Made by a program: the position numbers and the translations under genes | The notes under the pieces: generated by a model | The model's input: only the letters and a program-made list of their open reading frames with translations | Told to the model about the DNA's origin: nothing | The model's database searches: none | DNA from: Actinomadura spongiicola | Lineage (GTDB): Bacteria; Actinomycetota; Actinomycetes; Streptosporangiales; Streptosporangiaceae | Length of the DNA stretch: 64,000 nucleotides | Reading direction: 5' to 3' | Assembly: GCF_003432485.1 (NCBI RefSeq) | Contig: NZ_QVNQ01000004.1 | Coordinates: 682,001-746,000, forward strand | Part shown: positions 44,953 through 55,400 of the stretch, piece after piece | Position numbering within the stretch: position 1 is the stretch's first letter | Layout: every line of letters starts with the position of its first letter

Positions 44953-45354
44953 ATGTGGCGTCCGGCGGTCTGGTTGATCGGCGTGGCCTTGCTGGTTCGG
45001 GCGCGGCGGCGGTTGATGACCGTCGAGGTGGCCGGCGAGTCGATGGCGCCTGGATTGTGGCCGGGGGACTGGTTGCTCGTGCGTGTCGGTGTTCGGCCCG
45101 GTGTCGGTGATCTCGTCGTGGCGCGGCACCCTGAGCGGGGGGACGTTCTCATCGTCAAGCGGGCGACCCGTCGGTCGGGGGACGGGTGGTGGCTGGAGAG
45201 CGACAACCAGAGTGCGCCGGGACGGCGTGACAGTTGGGACTTCGGCGCCGTCCCCGACGCGCTCATCGTCGGACGGGTCGTCGGACGCTACTGGCCGCTG
45301 TTCACACGCGGGCGACGCCGTCGCGGCGGGCCTGCTCGGCCACGGCCTCGGTGA
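44953..45354 (+). CDS. sodX: Nickel SOD maturation protease SodX
   Basis: S26-family (signal-peptidase-like) protease of 133 residues that removes the NiSOD pro-peptide. A membrane helix lies at about 4-17; catalytic Ser30 is in VAGESMAPGL and the general-base Lys69 in DVLIVKR. GAGGAGGAGC just upstream fixes ATG at 44953; an earlier TTG is rejected. It is divergent from sodN. The final 53 bp overlap the convergent malic enzyme gene. Confidence 0.93.
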   Translation: MWRPAVWLIGVALLVRARRRLMTVEVAGESMAPGLWPGDWLLVRVGVRPGVGDLVVARHPERGDVLIVKRATRRSGDGWWLESDNQSAPGRRDSWDFGAVPDALIVGRVVGRYWPLFTRGRRRRGGPARPRPR

Positions 45355-46507
45355 CGGCGGGGGCCACCCGCTCGTCGAAGGGGCCGGGGATCACGTAGTC
45401 GGGGGAGAGGTCCTCGCCGACGATGTCGGCGAGGGCGGTCGCCGCCGCGAGCTTCATGCCCTCGGTGATCGAGTGGGCGCGGACGTCCAGGGCGCCGCGG
45501 AAGATGCCGGGGAACGCCAGGACGTTGTTGATCTGGTTGGGATAGTCGCTGCGGCCCGTGGCGACCACCCTGGCGTGCCGGCGCGCCACCTCCGGGTGGA
45601 CCTCCGGGGTGGGGTTGGAGAGGGCGAAGACGATCGCGTCGTCCGACATCGTGGCGATGCACGACTCCCGGACGGTGCTGCCGGACAGGCCGAGGAACAC
45701 GTCCGCGCCGCGCAGCGCCTCCTCGGTGGAGCCCTTCAACTTCGACCGGTTGGTGATGGCGGCGATCTGCTCCTTCGACGGGTTCAGGCCGTCCCGTCCC
45801 TCGTAGATGATGCCCTTGCTGTCGGAGAGGGCGATATCGCCGATGCCCGCCTCGATGAGGATCCGGGAGACCGCGATGCCCGAGGCGCCCGCTCCGGCGA
45901 CGACCGCGCGCAGGTCCGACAGGGGGCGTCCGACCAGGCGGGCCGCGTTGGTGAGGGCGGCGAGCACCACGATCGCGGTGCCGTGCTGGTCGTCGTGGAA
46001 GACGGGGATGTCGAGCGCGTCGCGGAGCCGGTCCTCGATCTCGAAGCACCGGGGCGCGCTGATGTCCTCCAGGTTGATGCCGCCGAAGCTCGGCGCCATC
46101 CGGACCACCGTGTCGACGATCTCGTCGACGTCCGTGCAGCTCAGCGCGATCGGCACGGAGTCGACCCCGGCGAACTCCTTGAACAGCAGGGACTTGCCCT
46201 CCATCACCGGCATGGACGCGGCGGGGCCGATGTCACCGAGGCCGAGCACGGCGGTGCCGTCGGTGACGACGGCGACGACCCGGGACGACCACGTGTAGTC
46301 GTACGCCAGCTCCGGGCGGTCGGCGATCGCCGTGCAGACGCGGGCGACGCCGGGTGTGTAGGCCAGGGAAAGGTCGTCCTTGTTACGGACGGGGATGGTC
46401 GAGCGCATCTCCAGCTTTCCGCCACGATGCAGTGGAAAGGCCGGATCGTCGTCCAGTGAGGACGGATCGGTGGAAACGGGCTGAGCGGACACGGCGACCC
46501 CTGTCAT
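45302..46507 (-). CDS. Malic enzyme (NAD(P)-dependent malate dehydrogenase, decarboxylating)
   Basis: Converts malate to pyruvate and CO2. 401 residues: SLAYTPGVARVCTAI, GDIGPAASMPVMEGKSLLFK, catalytic region APSFGGINLEDISAP, VFHDDQHGTAIVVLAAL (metal Asp and Gln-His), GAGASGIAVSRILIEAG (NAD site) and NPTPEVHPEVARRH. The short length marks the small bacterial type. The C terminus overlaps sodX antisense by 53 bp. 46508-46853 upstream holds no recognisable gene. Confidence 0.93.
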   Translation of the reverse strand: MTGVAVSAQPVSTDPSSLDDDPAFPLHRGGKLEMRSTIPVRNKDDLSLAYTPGVARVCTAIADRPELAYDYTWSSRVVAVVTDGTAVLGLGDIGPAASMPVMEGKSLLFKEFAGVDSVPIALSCTDVDEIVDTVVRMAPSFGGINLEDISAPRCFEIEDRLRDALDIPVFHDDQHGTAIVVLAALTNAARLVGRPLSDLRAVVAGAGASGIAVSRILIEAGIGDIALSDSKGIIYEGRDGLNPSKEQIAAITNRSKLKGSTEEALRGADVFLGLSGSTVRESCIATMSDDAIVFALSNPTPEVHPEVARRHARVVATGRSDYPNQINNVLAFPGIFRGALDVRAHSITEGMKLAAATALADIVGEDLSPDYVIPGPFDERVAPAVTEAVAEQARRDGVARV

Positions 46508-46853
46508 CGGAAAACTGGCTCTCTTGGATGCCGCCGAGGTGGAGTGGTGTGGTGGCCGGTCACCCGGTGGTCATCTCGTGCGACGAACGGGGGTCACCCG
46601 TTGTCCGATTGTGCCATACCCGCTGTCGCGGGCCCGTCGGCCGGGGTGGTGGCGACAGTCACGTGGGCGTTGCCGACCTGTAGCCGTCCGGTTGCCGTCC
46701 GTGGGGTAGAGGAGGGTTGCTGTACCGGTCCGGGGCCCGCTCGTTGCGCTATTGTTTCGCACCCTTTATCCGGATCATGGAAGTTGTGGTGAAAGATGTG
46801 CACCTGACCTTTGGATCTACGCGGATCCGACGCAACCATCTGGAGGGGGACCA

Positions 46854-47759
46854 GTGATCACCGGTTCTCTGCGCCGTCACGGAATCGTGACGGGCGTGCT
46901 TGTGCTGACGGGCGCGCTCGCGCTGTCGGCCTGCGGCGAGAAGAAGGACGACACGGGTGCGGGCCCGTCGATCACCGCTTCGGGCGGCGTCGACCAGGGA
47001 CTGGTCGCCATGGTCCCGGACTCGATCAAGTCGGACGGCAAGATCGTGATCGGCGTGGACTCGTCCTACGCTCCGAACGAGTTCCTGGAGGCCGACGGGA
47101 AGACCGTCGTCGGCTGGGACCGGGAGCTGTTCGACGCGGTGGCCGCCAAGCTCGGACTCAAGACCGAATGGGTCACCAGCAAGTTCGACGACATCATTCC
47201 GGGCGTCCAGTCCGGCAAGTACGAGGCGGGCGTCTCCTCGTTCACCATCAACGACGAGCGCAAGAAGGCCGTCACCATGGTGAGCTACTTCAACGCGGGC
47301 ACCCAGTGGGCGACCAAGAAGGGCAACCCCGCGGGCATCCAGCCCGACAACGCGTGCGGCAAGAAGGTCGCCGTGCAGAAGGCCACCGTCCAGGTCGAGG
47401 ACGTCCAGAAGCGGTCGAAGGCCTGCACGGACGCCGGGAAGCCCGCGATCACGATCGACCAGTACCAGGGGCAGGACCAGGCGACCGCGGCCATCGTGTC
47501 CGGCAAGGACGACGCCGGGCTCGCCGACTCGCCGATCATCGCCTACGCGGTGCAGAAGACCAACGGCCAGCTCGAACTGCTCGGCGACATCTACGAGGCC
47601 GCCCCGTACGGCTTCGTCGTGGCCAAGGAGCAGTCACGGTTCGCCAAGGCCATCGCCGGGGCCACCAAGTCGCTCCAGGGTGACGGCACCTACAAGAAGA
47701 TCCTGGAGAAGTGGAACGTCCAGGCCGGTGCCCTCAACGATTCGGTCGTGAACCCCTAG
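46854..47759 (+). CDS. Polar amino-acid (glutamate-type) ABC transporter substrate-binding lipoprotein
   Basis: 301 residues: signal peptide with lipobox ALSAC, then a type II periplasmic-binding domain (SIKSDGKIVIGVDSSYAPNE, VVGWDRELFDAVAAKLGLK, FDDIIPGVQSGKYEAGVSSF, GKDDAGLADSPIIAYAVQ). GTG at 46854 follows GGAGGGGGA. It is the first gene of a three-gene uptake operon with permease and ATPase. The amino acid bound cannot be fixed from sequence. Confidence 0.92.
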   Translation: MITGSLRRHGIVTGVLVLTGALALSACGEKKDDTGAGPSITASGGVDQGLVAMVPDSIKSDGKIVIGVDSSYAPNEFLEADGKTVVGWDRELFDAVAAKLGLKTEWVTSKFDDIIPGVQSGKYEAGVSSFTINDERKKAVTMVSYFNAGTQWATKKGNPAGIQPDNACGKKVAVQKATVQVEDVQKRSKACTDAGKPAITIDQYQGQDQATAAIVSGKDDAGLADSPIIAYAVQKTNGQLELLGDIYEAAPYGFVVAKEQSRFAKAIAGATKSLQGDGTYKKILEKWNVQAGALNDSVVNP

Positions 47760-47762
47760 ACC

Positions 47763-48752
47763 ATGACCGATCTCTCCAAGGACACGCCGGACCCGGCGCG
47801 GCCCGAGGCCATCAAGGCCGTGCCGGTCCGGCACCCCGGCCGCTGGGTGGCGGTGGTCGTCATCGCCGTCCTGGCCGCGATGTTCGTCAACATGCTGGTG
47901 ACGAACGAGAACTTCAAATGGTCGTTCATCGTCGACAACGCGTTCCGGCCCAACATCGTCGAGGGGGTCTGGACCACCATCGCGCTGACCGTGCTGGCGA
48001 TGGTGATCGGCGTGCTCTTCGGGATCGTGCTCGCCGTGATGCGGCTGTCGGACAACCCCATCCTCAGCGGTGTCGCCTGGCTCTACACGTGGTTCTTCCG
48101 GGCCGTCCCCCGGCTGGTGCTCGCCATCCTCTTCGGCAACATGGGGATCCTGTACGCGAAGTACCACATCGGCGGCGTGCCGTTCGCGGGCCCGCTCGGC
48201 GACCTGATGGGCGTCGACATCGACGGGACGCTGTTCACCGTCGACGCGCGCACGCTGCTGAGCGGCTTCATGGCCGGTCTGCTGGCGCTCGCGCTCTCGG
48301 AGGCCGCCTACATGGCGGAGATCGTGCGGGCCGGGATCCTGTCGGTCGACCCGGGCCAGGAGGAGGCCGCGGGCGCCCTCGGGATGTCGCGGGCGCTGAC
48401 CCTGCGCCGGATCATCCTGCCGCAGGCCATGCGGGTCATCATCCCGCCGACCGGCAACGAGACCATCGCGATGCTGAAGGACACCTCGCTGGTGGCCTTC
48501 GTGCCGGTCACCAACGAGCTGTTCTTCCAACTCCAGGCGGTGGGCTCCCGGACGTTCAACGTCTTCCCGATGCTCGTCGCGGCCTGCATGTGGTACCTGA
48601 TCCTGACCAGTTTCCTGCTCGCGGGCCAGTTCTTCATCGAGCGGCACTTCGCCCGCGGCGCGGGAGAGCAGCCCAGGGACAAGCGGACGGCCCTGCGCGC
48701 CCTCGGTTTCGGTAGCGGAGGCGGAGCCGCAGGGGGAGGTGGCGGAGCATGA
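47763..48752 (+). CDS. Polar amino-acid ABC transporter permease
   Basis: 329 residues with a HisM/GlnP-type His/Glu/Gln permease core: [37 protein letters not shown] (the RxxP signature region), [20 protein letters not shown] (EAA loop) and [18 protein letters not shown] Gly-rich tail follows. Only one permease is encoded, so it probably works as a homodimer. 3 nt after the binding-protein gene. Confidence 0.92.
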   Translation: MTDLSKDTPDPARPEAIKAVPVRHPGRWVAVVVIAVLAAMFVNMLVTNENFKWSFIVDNAFRPNIVEGVWTTIALTVLAMVIGVLFGIVLAVMRLSDNPILSGVAWLYTWFFRAVPRLVLAILFGNMGILYAKYHIGGVPFAGPLGDLMGVDIDGTLFTVDARTLLSGFMAGLLALALSEAAYMAEIVRAGILSVDPGQEEAAGALGMSRALTLRRIILPQAMRVIIPPTGNETIAMLKDTSLVAFVPVTNELFFQLQAVGSRTFNVFPMLVAACMWYLILTSFLLAGQFFIERHFARGAGEQPRDKRTALRALGFGSGGGAAGGGGGA

Positions 48753-49531
48753 GCACGGCGGACGAGACCGGCGGTCTGATGGTCAGGGCCGAGGCGGTGC
48801 ACAAGAGCTTCGGACGGCTCGAAGTGCTCCGCGGAATCGATCTGGAGGTCAAGTCCGGCGAGGTGATGTGCGTCGTCGGGCCGTCCGGGTCGGGCAAGTC
48901 CACGTTCCTGCGCTGCATCAACCACCTGGAGAAGATCGACGCGGGACGGCTGTGGGTGAACGGTCACCTGGTCGGCTACCGGGAGTCGGGCGGCAGGCTC
49001 TACGAGCTGCGCGACCGGGAGGTGGCCGCGCAGCGCCGTGACATCGGCATGGTCTTCCAGCGGTTCAACCTGTTCCCGCACATGACGGCGCTGGAGAACA
49101 TCATGGAGGCGCCGTACCGGGTGAAGCGGCAGCCGAAGGCGGAGGTCAGGTCGCGTTCCCTCGCGCTGCTGGAGCGCGTGGGGCTGAGCGACAAGGCGGG
49201 CAGCTACCCGGCGCAGCTGTCGGGCGGGCAGCAGCAGCGGGTCGCGATCGCGCGGGCGCTCGCGATGGAGCCCGCGCTGATGCTGTTCGACGAGCCGACC
49301 TCGGCGCTGGACCCCGAGCTGGTCGGCGAGGTCCTGGAGGTCATGAAGCAGCTCGCGCTCGACGGCATGACCATGGTCGTGGTGACGCACGAGATGGGCT
49401 TCGCGCGTGAGGTCGGCGACTCGCTGGTGTTCATGGACGGCGGTGTCGTCGTCGAGCAGGGCACGCCCGGCGACGTCCTGACCGAACCGCGCCACCCCCG
49501 CACCCGGGATTTCCTGTCCAAGGTGCTCTGA
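48749..49531 (+). CDS. Polar amino-acid ABC transporter ATPase
   Basis: 260 residues: Walker [26 protein letters not shown]-loop region, [15 protein letters not shown] and Walker [14 protein letters not shown]-loop VTHE. ATGA overlaps the permease stop. It completes the operon. Confidence 0.94.
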   Translation: MSTADETGGLMVRAEAVHKSFGRLEVLRGIDLEVKSGEVMCVVGPSGSGKSTFLRCINHLEKIDAGRLWVNGHLVGYRESGGRLYELRDREVAAQRRDIGMVFQRFNLFPHMTALENIMEAPYRVKRQPKAEVRSRSLALLERVGLSDKAGSYPAQLSGGQQQRVAIARALAMEPALMLFDEPTSALDPELVGEVLEVMKQLALDGMTMVVVTHEMGFAREVGDSLVFMDGGVVVEQGTPGDVLTEPRHPRTRDFLSKVL

Positions 49532-49568
49532 CCGGGGGCCGGACCATTTCGGACATGGGGCGGAGGAC

Positions 49569-49574
49569 TATCGT
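49569..49574 (+). promoter_or_regulatory. Candidate -10 box near the dehydrogenase gene
   Basis: TATCGT ends 6 nt before the ATG at 49581, compatible with a leaderless mRNA, although GGAGGA at 49562 could act as a distant ribosome site. Confidence 0.3.
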
Positions 49575-49580
49575 GCGTCC

Positions 49581-50549
49581 ATGTTCGCTGTCACGGCTAC
49601 GCAGATCGACGCAGACAATCCGCTGGACGGGCTGACGACCGGGGAGCGGCCCGACCCCGAGGTGCCGGACGGCTGGACGACCGTCACGGTGCGGGCCGCC
49701 GCGCTCAACCATCACGACCTGTGGTCGCTCAAGGGGGTCGGGCTGTCCGCCGACCGGCTCCCGATGATCCTCGGCTGCGACGCGGCCGGGGTCGACGAGG
49801 ACGGCAACGAGGTCATCGTGCACGCCGTGATCGGCGACCCGGACCGGGGCGGCGGCGACGAGACCCTCGACCCGAAGCGTTCGCTGCTGTCGGAGGTCCA
49901 CCCCGGGACGCTGGCGGAGAAGGTCGCGGTGCCGCGCCGCAACCTCGTCCCGAAGCCCGCCGGGCTGTCGTTCGAGGAGGCGGCCTGCCTGCCGACGGCC
50001 TGGCTCACCGCGTACCGGATGCTGTTCGCCAGGGCGGAACTGGAGCCGGGGGCGTCGGTGCTGGTGCAGGGCGCGGGCGGCGGGGTCGCGAGCGCGGCGA
50101 TCGCGCTGGCGTCGGCGGCCGGATTCCGCGTCTACGCGACCAGCCGCAGCGAGGCCAAGCGCGAGCGGGCGCTGGAGCTGGGCGCGGACGCGGCGTTCGA
50201 GCCGGGCGCGCGGCTGCCCGAGCGCGTGGACGCCGTCATCGAGACGGTCGGGCAGGCGACCTGGTCGCATTCGCTGAAGTCGCTGCGGCCCGGCGGCCGG
50301 ATCGTGGTGTCCGGCGCGACCAGCGGGCAGGTGCCCCCCGCGGAGCTGAACCGGGTGTTCTTCCTCCAGCTTTCGGTGGTCGGATCCACGATGGGGACGC
50401 GTGACCAGCTGGAGCGGCTGGCGCGGTTCCTCGTCAAAACGGGGACCAGGCCGCTGATCGACCGGACGCTGCCGCTGAGCCGGGCGCGGGAGGGGTTCGC
50501 CGCGATGGCCGACGGCGACCTCTTCGGCAAGATCGTCTTCACGCCCTGA
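49581..50549 (+). CDS. Zinc-binding-dehydrogenase/quinone oxidoreductase-family protein
   Basis: 322 residues of the MDR/quinone-oxidoreductase fold: ALNHHDLWSLKGVGL (substrate domain), LGCDAAGVDEDGNEV, VQGAGGGVASAAIALASAAG (nucleotide loop), GAERALELGADAAF-type segment and VVSGATSGQVPPAELNRVFF. No structural zinc Cys cluster is seen, so a quinone/enoyl reductase role is more likely than alcohol dehydrogenase. It is NADPH-dependent by family. Confidence 0.85.
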   Translation: MFAVTATQIDADNPLDGLTTGERPDPEVPDGWTTVTVRAAALNHHDLWSLKGVGLSADRLPMILGCDAAGVDEDGNEVIVHAVIGDPDRGGGDETLDPKRSLLSEVHPGTLAEKVAVPRRNLVPKPAGLSFEEAACLPTAWLTAYRMLFARAELEPGASVLVQGAGGGVASAAIALASAAGFRVYATSRSEAKRERALELGADAAFEPGARLPERVDAVIETVGQATWSHSLKSLRPGGRIVVSGATSGQVPPAELNRVFFLQLSVVGSTMGTRDQLERLARFLVKTGTRPLIDRTLPLSRAREGFAAMADGDLFGKIVFTP

Positions 50550-50558
50550 GGGCCGGGG

Positions 50559-51287
50559 TCAGGCCCGGTCGGCGCGGCGGAGGACCTCGGCCTTCAGCCG
50601 CTCGCGGGTCTCGTCCAGAAGGGTCTGGGCGGCGGCGAGGCCGTCGTCGTCCAGACCCGACGCCGCCGCGGCCTCGCGGACGTCCTCGACGAACGTGCGG
50701 AGCAGACGCTCCAGCTTGAGCCGGGCGACGTCCTCGCGGGTGCCGGTCGCCGTCTTCCAGGCGTCCTCCCAGTTCCGCCGCCACTCCTCCTTCCACGCCT
50801 GCCGCTGCTCGCGCCAGTACTCCTTGTGGCGTTTCCACTCCTCCTTCTGGCGCTCGCCGGTCTCCTTCCACGCGTCCTTGGACGTGGCCTTGCCCTGGGT
50901 GCGCATCGTCCGGGCGGCCTGGGTCAGCTCCTCGCGCAGCGACCGGACGGTCTGCCGGACGTCCTCCTGCACGCCGCGGGCGAACTCCTGCGCCGACGCG
51001 GAGATCTCCTCCTCCAACTCGGCCAGCTCGTCCATCCGGCGTTCCAGCTCCTCGCGGCCCTTGTCGGTCAGCGAGTACACCTTCTTGCCCTTGATCACCT
51101 CATGGGTGACCAGGCCGTCCGACTCCAGCCGCGCGAGCCGCGGGTAGATCGTGCCGGGGGACGGCGAGTACACCCCGAGAAACCGGTCCTGGAGGAGCCG
51201 GATCACCTCGTAGCCGTGGCGCGGGCTCTCCTCCAGCAGCTTCAGCAGGTACAGCCGCAGGCGACCGTGGCCGAATACGGGGCTCAC
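50559..51287 (-). CDS. PadR-family regulator with long coiled-coil C-terminus
   Basis: 242 residues. The N-terminal winged helix is PadR type (LKLLEESPRHGYEVIRLLQD, PSPGTIYPRLARLESDGLV, VYSLTDKGREEL). Residues ~85-240 form a long charged coiled coil with a Trp/Lys/Glu-rich stretch (QKEEWKRHKEYWREQRQAWK), unusually long for the family. GTG at 51287 starts 7 nt after the DUF4097 gene, so the two are one operon. Confidence 0.85.
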   Translation of the reverse strand: MSPVFGHGRLRLYLLKLLEESPRHGYEVIRLLQDRFLGVYSPSPGTIYPRLARLESDGLVTHEVIKGKKVYSLTDKGREELERRMDELAELEEEISASAQEFARGVQEDVRQTVRSLREELTQAARTMRTQGKATSKDAWKETGERQKEEWKRHKEYWREQRQAWKEEWRRNWEDAWKTATGTREDVARLKLERLLRTFVEDVREAAAASGLDDDGLAAAQTLLDETRERLKAEVLRRADRA

Positions 51288-51294
51288 GTGATCC

Positions 51295-52119
51295 TCACTT
51301 GTCCCTTCGCGGGGTGGTGGTGTCGGGGGCGTCGTCGTTCCGCCCGATGAGGGTGATCGAGCCGGACACCGTGTTGACGGTGAGGCGCGCCGAGCCGTTC
51401 CCGAGCGTCCCGGCCCGGCCACGGGCGACGAGGCTCTCCTGCTCGTCGAGTTCCGGGAACGTCGTCTCGATCCTGCCGGCCGCCGAGCTCAGGCCGACCC
51501 GCGCGTCGGCGGAGTCGGGGATCCGCAGCGCCACCCCGCCGGACACGGTGGTGACCTCGACCACGCCGTCGCCGGACAGGGCCGCGTCGGCGGCGATCCG
51601 CCCGCTGACCGTCCGCGCCGTCAGCCGGTCGACGGTCCCGCCCGCCAGGGACAGGTCACCGGAGACCGAGACGAACGAGACCGCGCCGTCCAGACCCTGC
51701 GCCTCGATCCTGCCGGTGACGGTGCCCGCGTCGATCGCGCCCGCCACCCCGTCGAGCGTCACGTCGCCGGAGACGCTCTTGACGGACGTCCGGGACGTCA
51801 TGCCGGTCACGACCGCGTCCGCCGACACGAGGTTGAGGCCGACCGGGCAGTCGTGCGGGACGGTCACCGTGACGTCCGCGCGGCACGGCTCGGTGCGCAG
51901 CCAGCTCAGCACGCCCTCCCACACCCTCTCGTGGGTGATCGTCAACATGCCCGCGTCATGGGTGACCAGCAGGGGAGGGCCCTCCACGTCGCCGACGATG
52001 ACGGCCGGCCGCTCGTCGGAGGCGAGCACCGAGACGTGCCCCGCGATCAACGTGGTCCGCAGCGCGACCACGCCGTCGAAGTCCAGGGTGGTCGGTTCGT
52101 CGATCGTCCAGCGCGACAT
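51295..52119 (-). CDS. DUF4097 beta-helix/adhesin-like protein
   Basis: 274 residues made of repeated V-x-SGDV/SGRI-type beta-strands (SVSGDVTLDGVAGAID, SVSGDLSLAGG, TVSGRIAADAAL), the DUF4097 pattern. In several bacteria such genes sit with PadR and are thought to sense cell-envelope stress. There is no signal peptide, so it is cytoplasmic. ATG at 52119. It precedes the PadR gene by 7 nt. Confidence 0.8.
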   Translation of the reverse strand: MSRWTIDEPTTLDFDGVVALRTTLIAGHVSVLASDERPAVIVGDVEGPPLLVTHDAGMLTITHERVWEGVLSWLRTEPCRADVTVTVPHDCPVGLNLVSADAVVTGMTSRTSVKSVSGDVTLDGVAGAIDAGTVTGRIEAQGLDGAVSFVSVSGDLSLAGGTVDRLTARTVSGRIAADAALSGDGVVEVTTVSGGVALRIPDSADARVGLSSAAGRIETTFPELDEQESLVARGRAGTLGNGSARLTVNTVSGSITLIGRNDDAPDTTTPRRDK

Positions 52120-52203
52120 CGCGATCTGCCCTTCCGTCCGAGCGGCCTCCCCGAACACGATATGTCGCGTTCAAGGAAAGTCAAGATGTATCGCGTCAGG
52201 GGG

Positions 52204-52383
52204 TCAGTCGTCCTCGACGTCGTCCAGCCTGGCCAGCCAGGTGGCGAGCCGCTCGACGGGCGTCTCGAACTCGGGGTTCAGGTCGACGAACTCGCGCAGC
52301 CGCTCGGCCAGCCACGTCAGGCTGACCTCCTCGGCGCCGCGCCGGTCCGCCAGCTCCTCGATGCCCCGGTCGGTGAAGTACAT
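52204..52383 (-). CDS. DUF6104-type small protein
   Basis: 59 residues, MYFTDRGIEELADRRG, VSLTWLAERLREFVDLNPEF, PVERLATWLARLDD: a small acidic conserved actinomycete protein of unknown role. ATG at 52383 is preferred to an upstream TTG (52410). Confidence 0.7.
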   Translation of the reverse strand: MYFTDRGIEELADRRGAEEVSLTWLAERLREFVDLNPEFETPVERLATWLARLDDVEDD

Positions 52384-52426
52384 CGCCTCGTTCTCTTTCC
52401 TGCCGAACAACTCCCTGCCGGAGACG

Positions 52427-52463
52427 GCCGAGGGCCCCGGTGTCGCGCACCGGAGCCCTCGGC
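52427..52463 (-). terminator. Terminator of kgd
   Basis: GCCGAGGGC(C)CCGGTG and its complement, a 16-bp stem with one mismatch and a 5-nt loop, 18 nt beyond the kgd stop. Confidence 0.7.
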
Positions 52464-52480
52464 TCGAACCGTCCAGGGAC

Positions 52481-55400
52481 CTACTTCTGCCCGAACAGGC
52501 GGGCGATCAGCGCCTCCTGCTCGGCCTGGTGCAGCTTCGCCGACCCCACGGCCGGGGACGAGGACGCCGGGCGCGACACCCGCGACATCCGCAGCCCCTC
52601 GATGTGGTGCGGCAGCTTCAACGCCATGAACGGCCAGGCGCCCATGTTCGCCGGCTCGTCCTGCACCCACACGACCTCGACGTCCGACGGGTACTTCGCC
52701 AGCTCCGCCCTGATCTCGTCCACCGGCGGCGGGTACAGCCGCTCGATCCGGACGACCGCCGTGTCGGTCGCGCCCGCCTCCTGCCGCGCCTTCACCACCT
52801 CGTAGTAGATCTTGCCGGTGGTGAGCAGCACGCGCCGCACCCCCGCCGGGTCGATCGCCGGGTCGGCCTCCGAGATGACCGGCTGGAACGCGCCGCCGGT
52901 GATCTGCGCCACCGGCGACGTGGCCGCCTTCAACCGCAGCAGCGACTTCGGCGTGAACACGATCAGCGGCTTCTTCCGGCCCGACAGCACCTGCCAGCGC
53001 AGGAGGTGGAAGTAGTTCGCCGGGGTCGTCGGGTACACGACCGTCATGTTGTCCTGCGCGCAGAGCTGGAGGTAACGCTCGATCCGCGCGGACGAGTGGT
53101 CGGGACCCTGCCCCTCGTAACCGTGCGGCAGCAGCAGCACGACACTGGAGTGCTGGCCCCACTTCTGCTCGCCGGACGAGATGTACTCGTCCACGATCGA
53201 CTGGGCGCCGTTCGCGAAGTCGCCGAACTGCGCCTCCCAACAGACCAGCGCGTCCGGGCGGGTCATGGAGTAGCCGTACTCGAAGCCCATCGCCGCGTAC
53301 TCGCTGAGCAGCGAGTCGTGGACGTAGAACTTCGACACGCCGTGCCCGAACTGCTTGAGCGGCGTGTGCTCCTCACCCGTCTTGCGGTCGACGAGCACCG
53401 CGTGCCGCTGGCCGAACGTCCCGCGCCGGGTGTCCTGCCCGACGAGCCGCACCGGATGACCGTCGATCAGCAGCGATCCGAACGCCAGCAGCTCCCCGGT
53501 CGCCCAGTCGATCGCGTCGTCCTCGATCATCTGCGCGCGGCGCTGCAGGATCGGCTGGAGCCGCGGATGCGGCGTGAAGCCCTCCGGCAGGCTGACCTGC
53601 GACTCGATGATCCGCTTGACGGTCTCCGCCGGGATCGCCGAACCCGCGCCGCCATGGTCGATCGGGATGCTCTCCTCGACGTCCGGCTTCACCACCGAAC
53701 CCGGCTCCAGCGGCTTCTTCACCGCCTCGCGCGTCTCGGTGAACGCTCGCTCCAGCTGCTCCTGGTAGTCGCGGAGCGCCTGCTCGGCCTCCTCGACGGT
53801 GATGTCGCCGCGACCGATCAGCGCCTCGGTGTACAGCTTGCGCACCGACCGCTTCGCGTCGATCAGGTCGTACATCAGCGGCTGTGTGAACGAGGGGTTC
53901 TCGCCCTCGTTGTGCCCGCGCCGCCGGTAGCACACCATGTCGATGACGACGTCCTTCTTGAACGTCTGCCGGTACTCGAACGCCAGCAGCGCGACCCGCG
54001 CGCACGCCTCCGGGTCGTCGCCGTTCACATGGAAGATCGGCGCCTGGATCATCCGGGCCACGTCCGTGGAGTAGACGCTGGACCGCGAGTACTCCGGCGC
54101 GGTCGTGAAGCCCACCTGATTGTTGATGATCACGTGCACGGTGCCGCCGGTGCGGTAGCCGCGCAGCTGCGACAGGTTCAGCGTCTCCGCCACGACGCCC
54201 TGCCCGGCGAACGCCGCGTCGCCGTGGACGAGGATCGGCAGCACGCTGAACCCGGCCTCACCGACGTCGAGGAGGTCCTGCTTGGCGCGGACGACGCCCT
54301 CCAGCACCGGGTCGACCGTCTCCAGGTGCGACGGGTTCGCCACCAGCTCGCAGTGGATCTTGGAGCCGTCGTCGGCGACGAAGTCGCCGGACGCGCCGAG
54401 GTGGTACTTCACGTCGCCGGAGCCCTGCGCGCTGCGCGGGTCGAGGTTGCCCTCGAACTCGCCGAAGATCTGCCCGTAGGACTTGCCGACGATGTTGGCG
54501 AGGACGTTCAGCCGTCCCCGGTGCGCCATCCCGATGACGACCTCGTCCAGGCTCTCCTTCGCCGCCGCGGAGATCACCGCGTCCAGCAGCGGGATGACGG
54601 ACTCGCCGCCCTCCAGCGAGAACCGCTTCTGCCCGACGAACTTCGTCTGCAGGAACGTCTCGAACGCCTCCGCGCTGTTCAGCCGCCGCAGCACGTGCAG
54701 CTGCTCCTCGCGGGACGGCTTGTCGTGCGGGACCTCCACGCGCTCCTGGATCCAGGCGCGCTCCTCCGGGTCCTGCATGTGCATGTACTCGATGCCGACC
54801 GTCCGGCAGTACGCCATCCGCAGCACGCCGAGGATCTCGCGCAGCTGCATGGTCGGCTTCCCGCCGAACCCGCCGGTCGCGAACTCGCGCTCCAGGTCCC
54901 ACAGGGTGAGGCCGTGCTTGAGGATGTCGAGGTCGGGGTGGCGGCGCTGCTTGTACTCCAGCGGGTCGGTGTCGGCCATCAGATGGCCGCGGACCCGGTA
55001 GGCGTGGATCAGCTCGTGGACGCGGGCGACCTTCGCGACGTCGTCCTCGTGGGTGGCGGAGATGTCCTTCACCCAGCGCACCGGCTCGTACGGGATGCGC
55101 AGCGCCTCGAAGATCTCGTCGTAGAAGCCGTCCGCGCCGAGCAGCAGCTCGTGGATGCGGCGCAGGAAGTCGCCGGACTGCGCGCCCTGGATGATCCGGT
55201 GGTCGTAGGTGGAGGTCAGCGTCATGACCTTGCTGATCCCCATGCGCGACAGCGTGTCGCTGGAAGCGCCGGCGAACTCCGCCGGGTACTCCATGGCGCC
55301 CACACCGATGATCGTCCCCTGGCCCGGCATCAGCCGCGGCACCGAGTGGACGGTGCCGATCGTGCCCGGGTTCGTCAGGCTGATCGTCGTGCCCTGGAAG

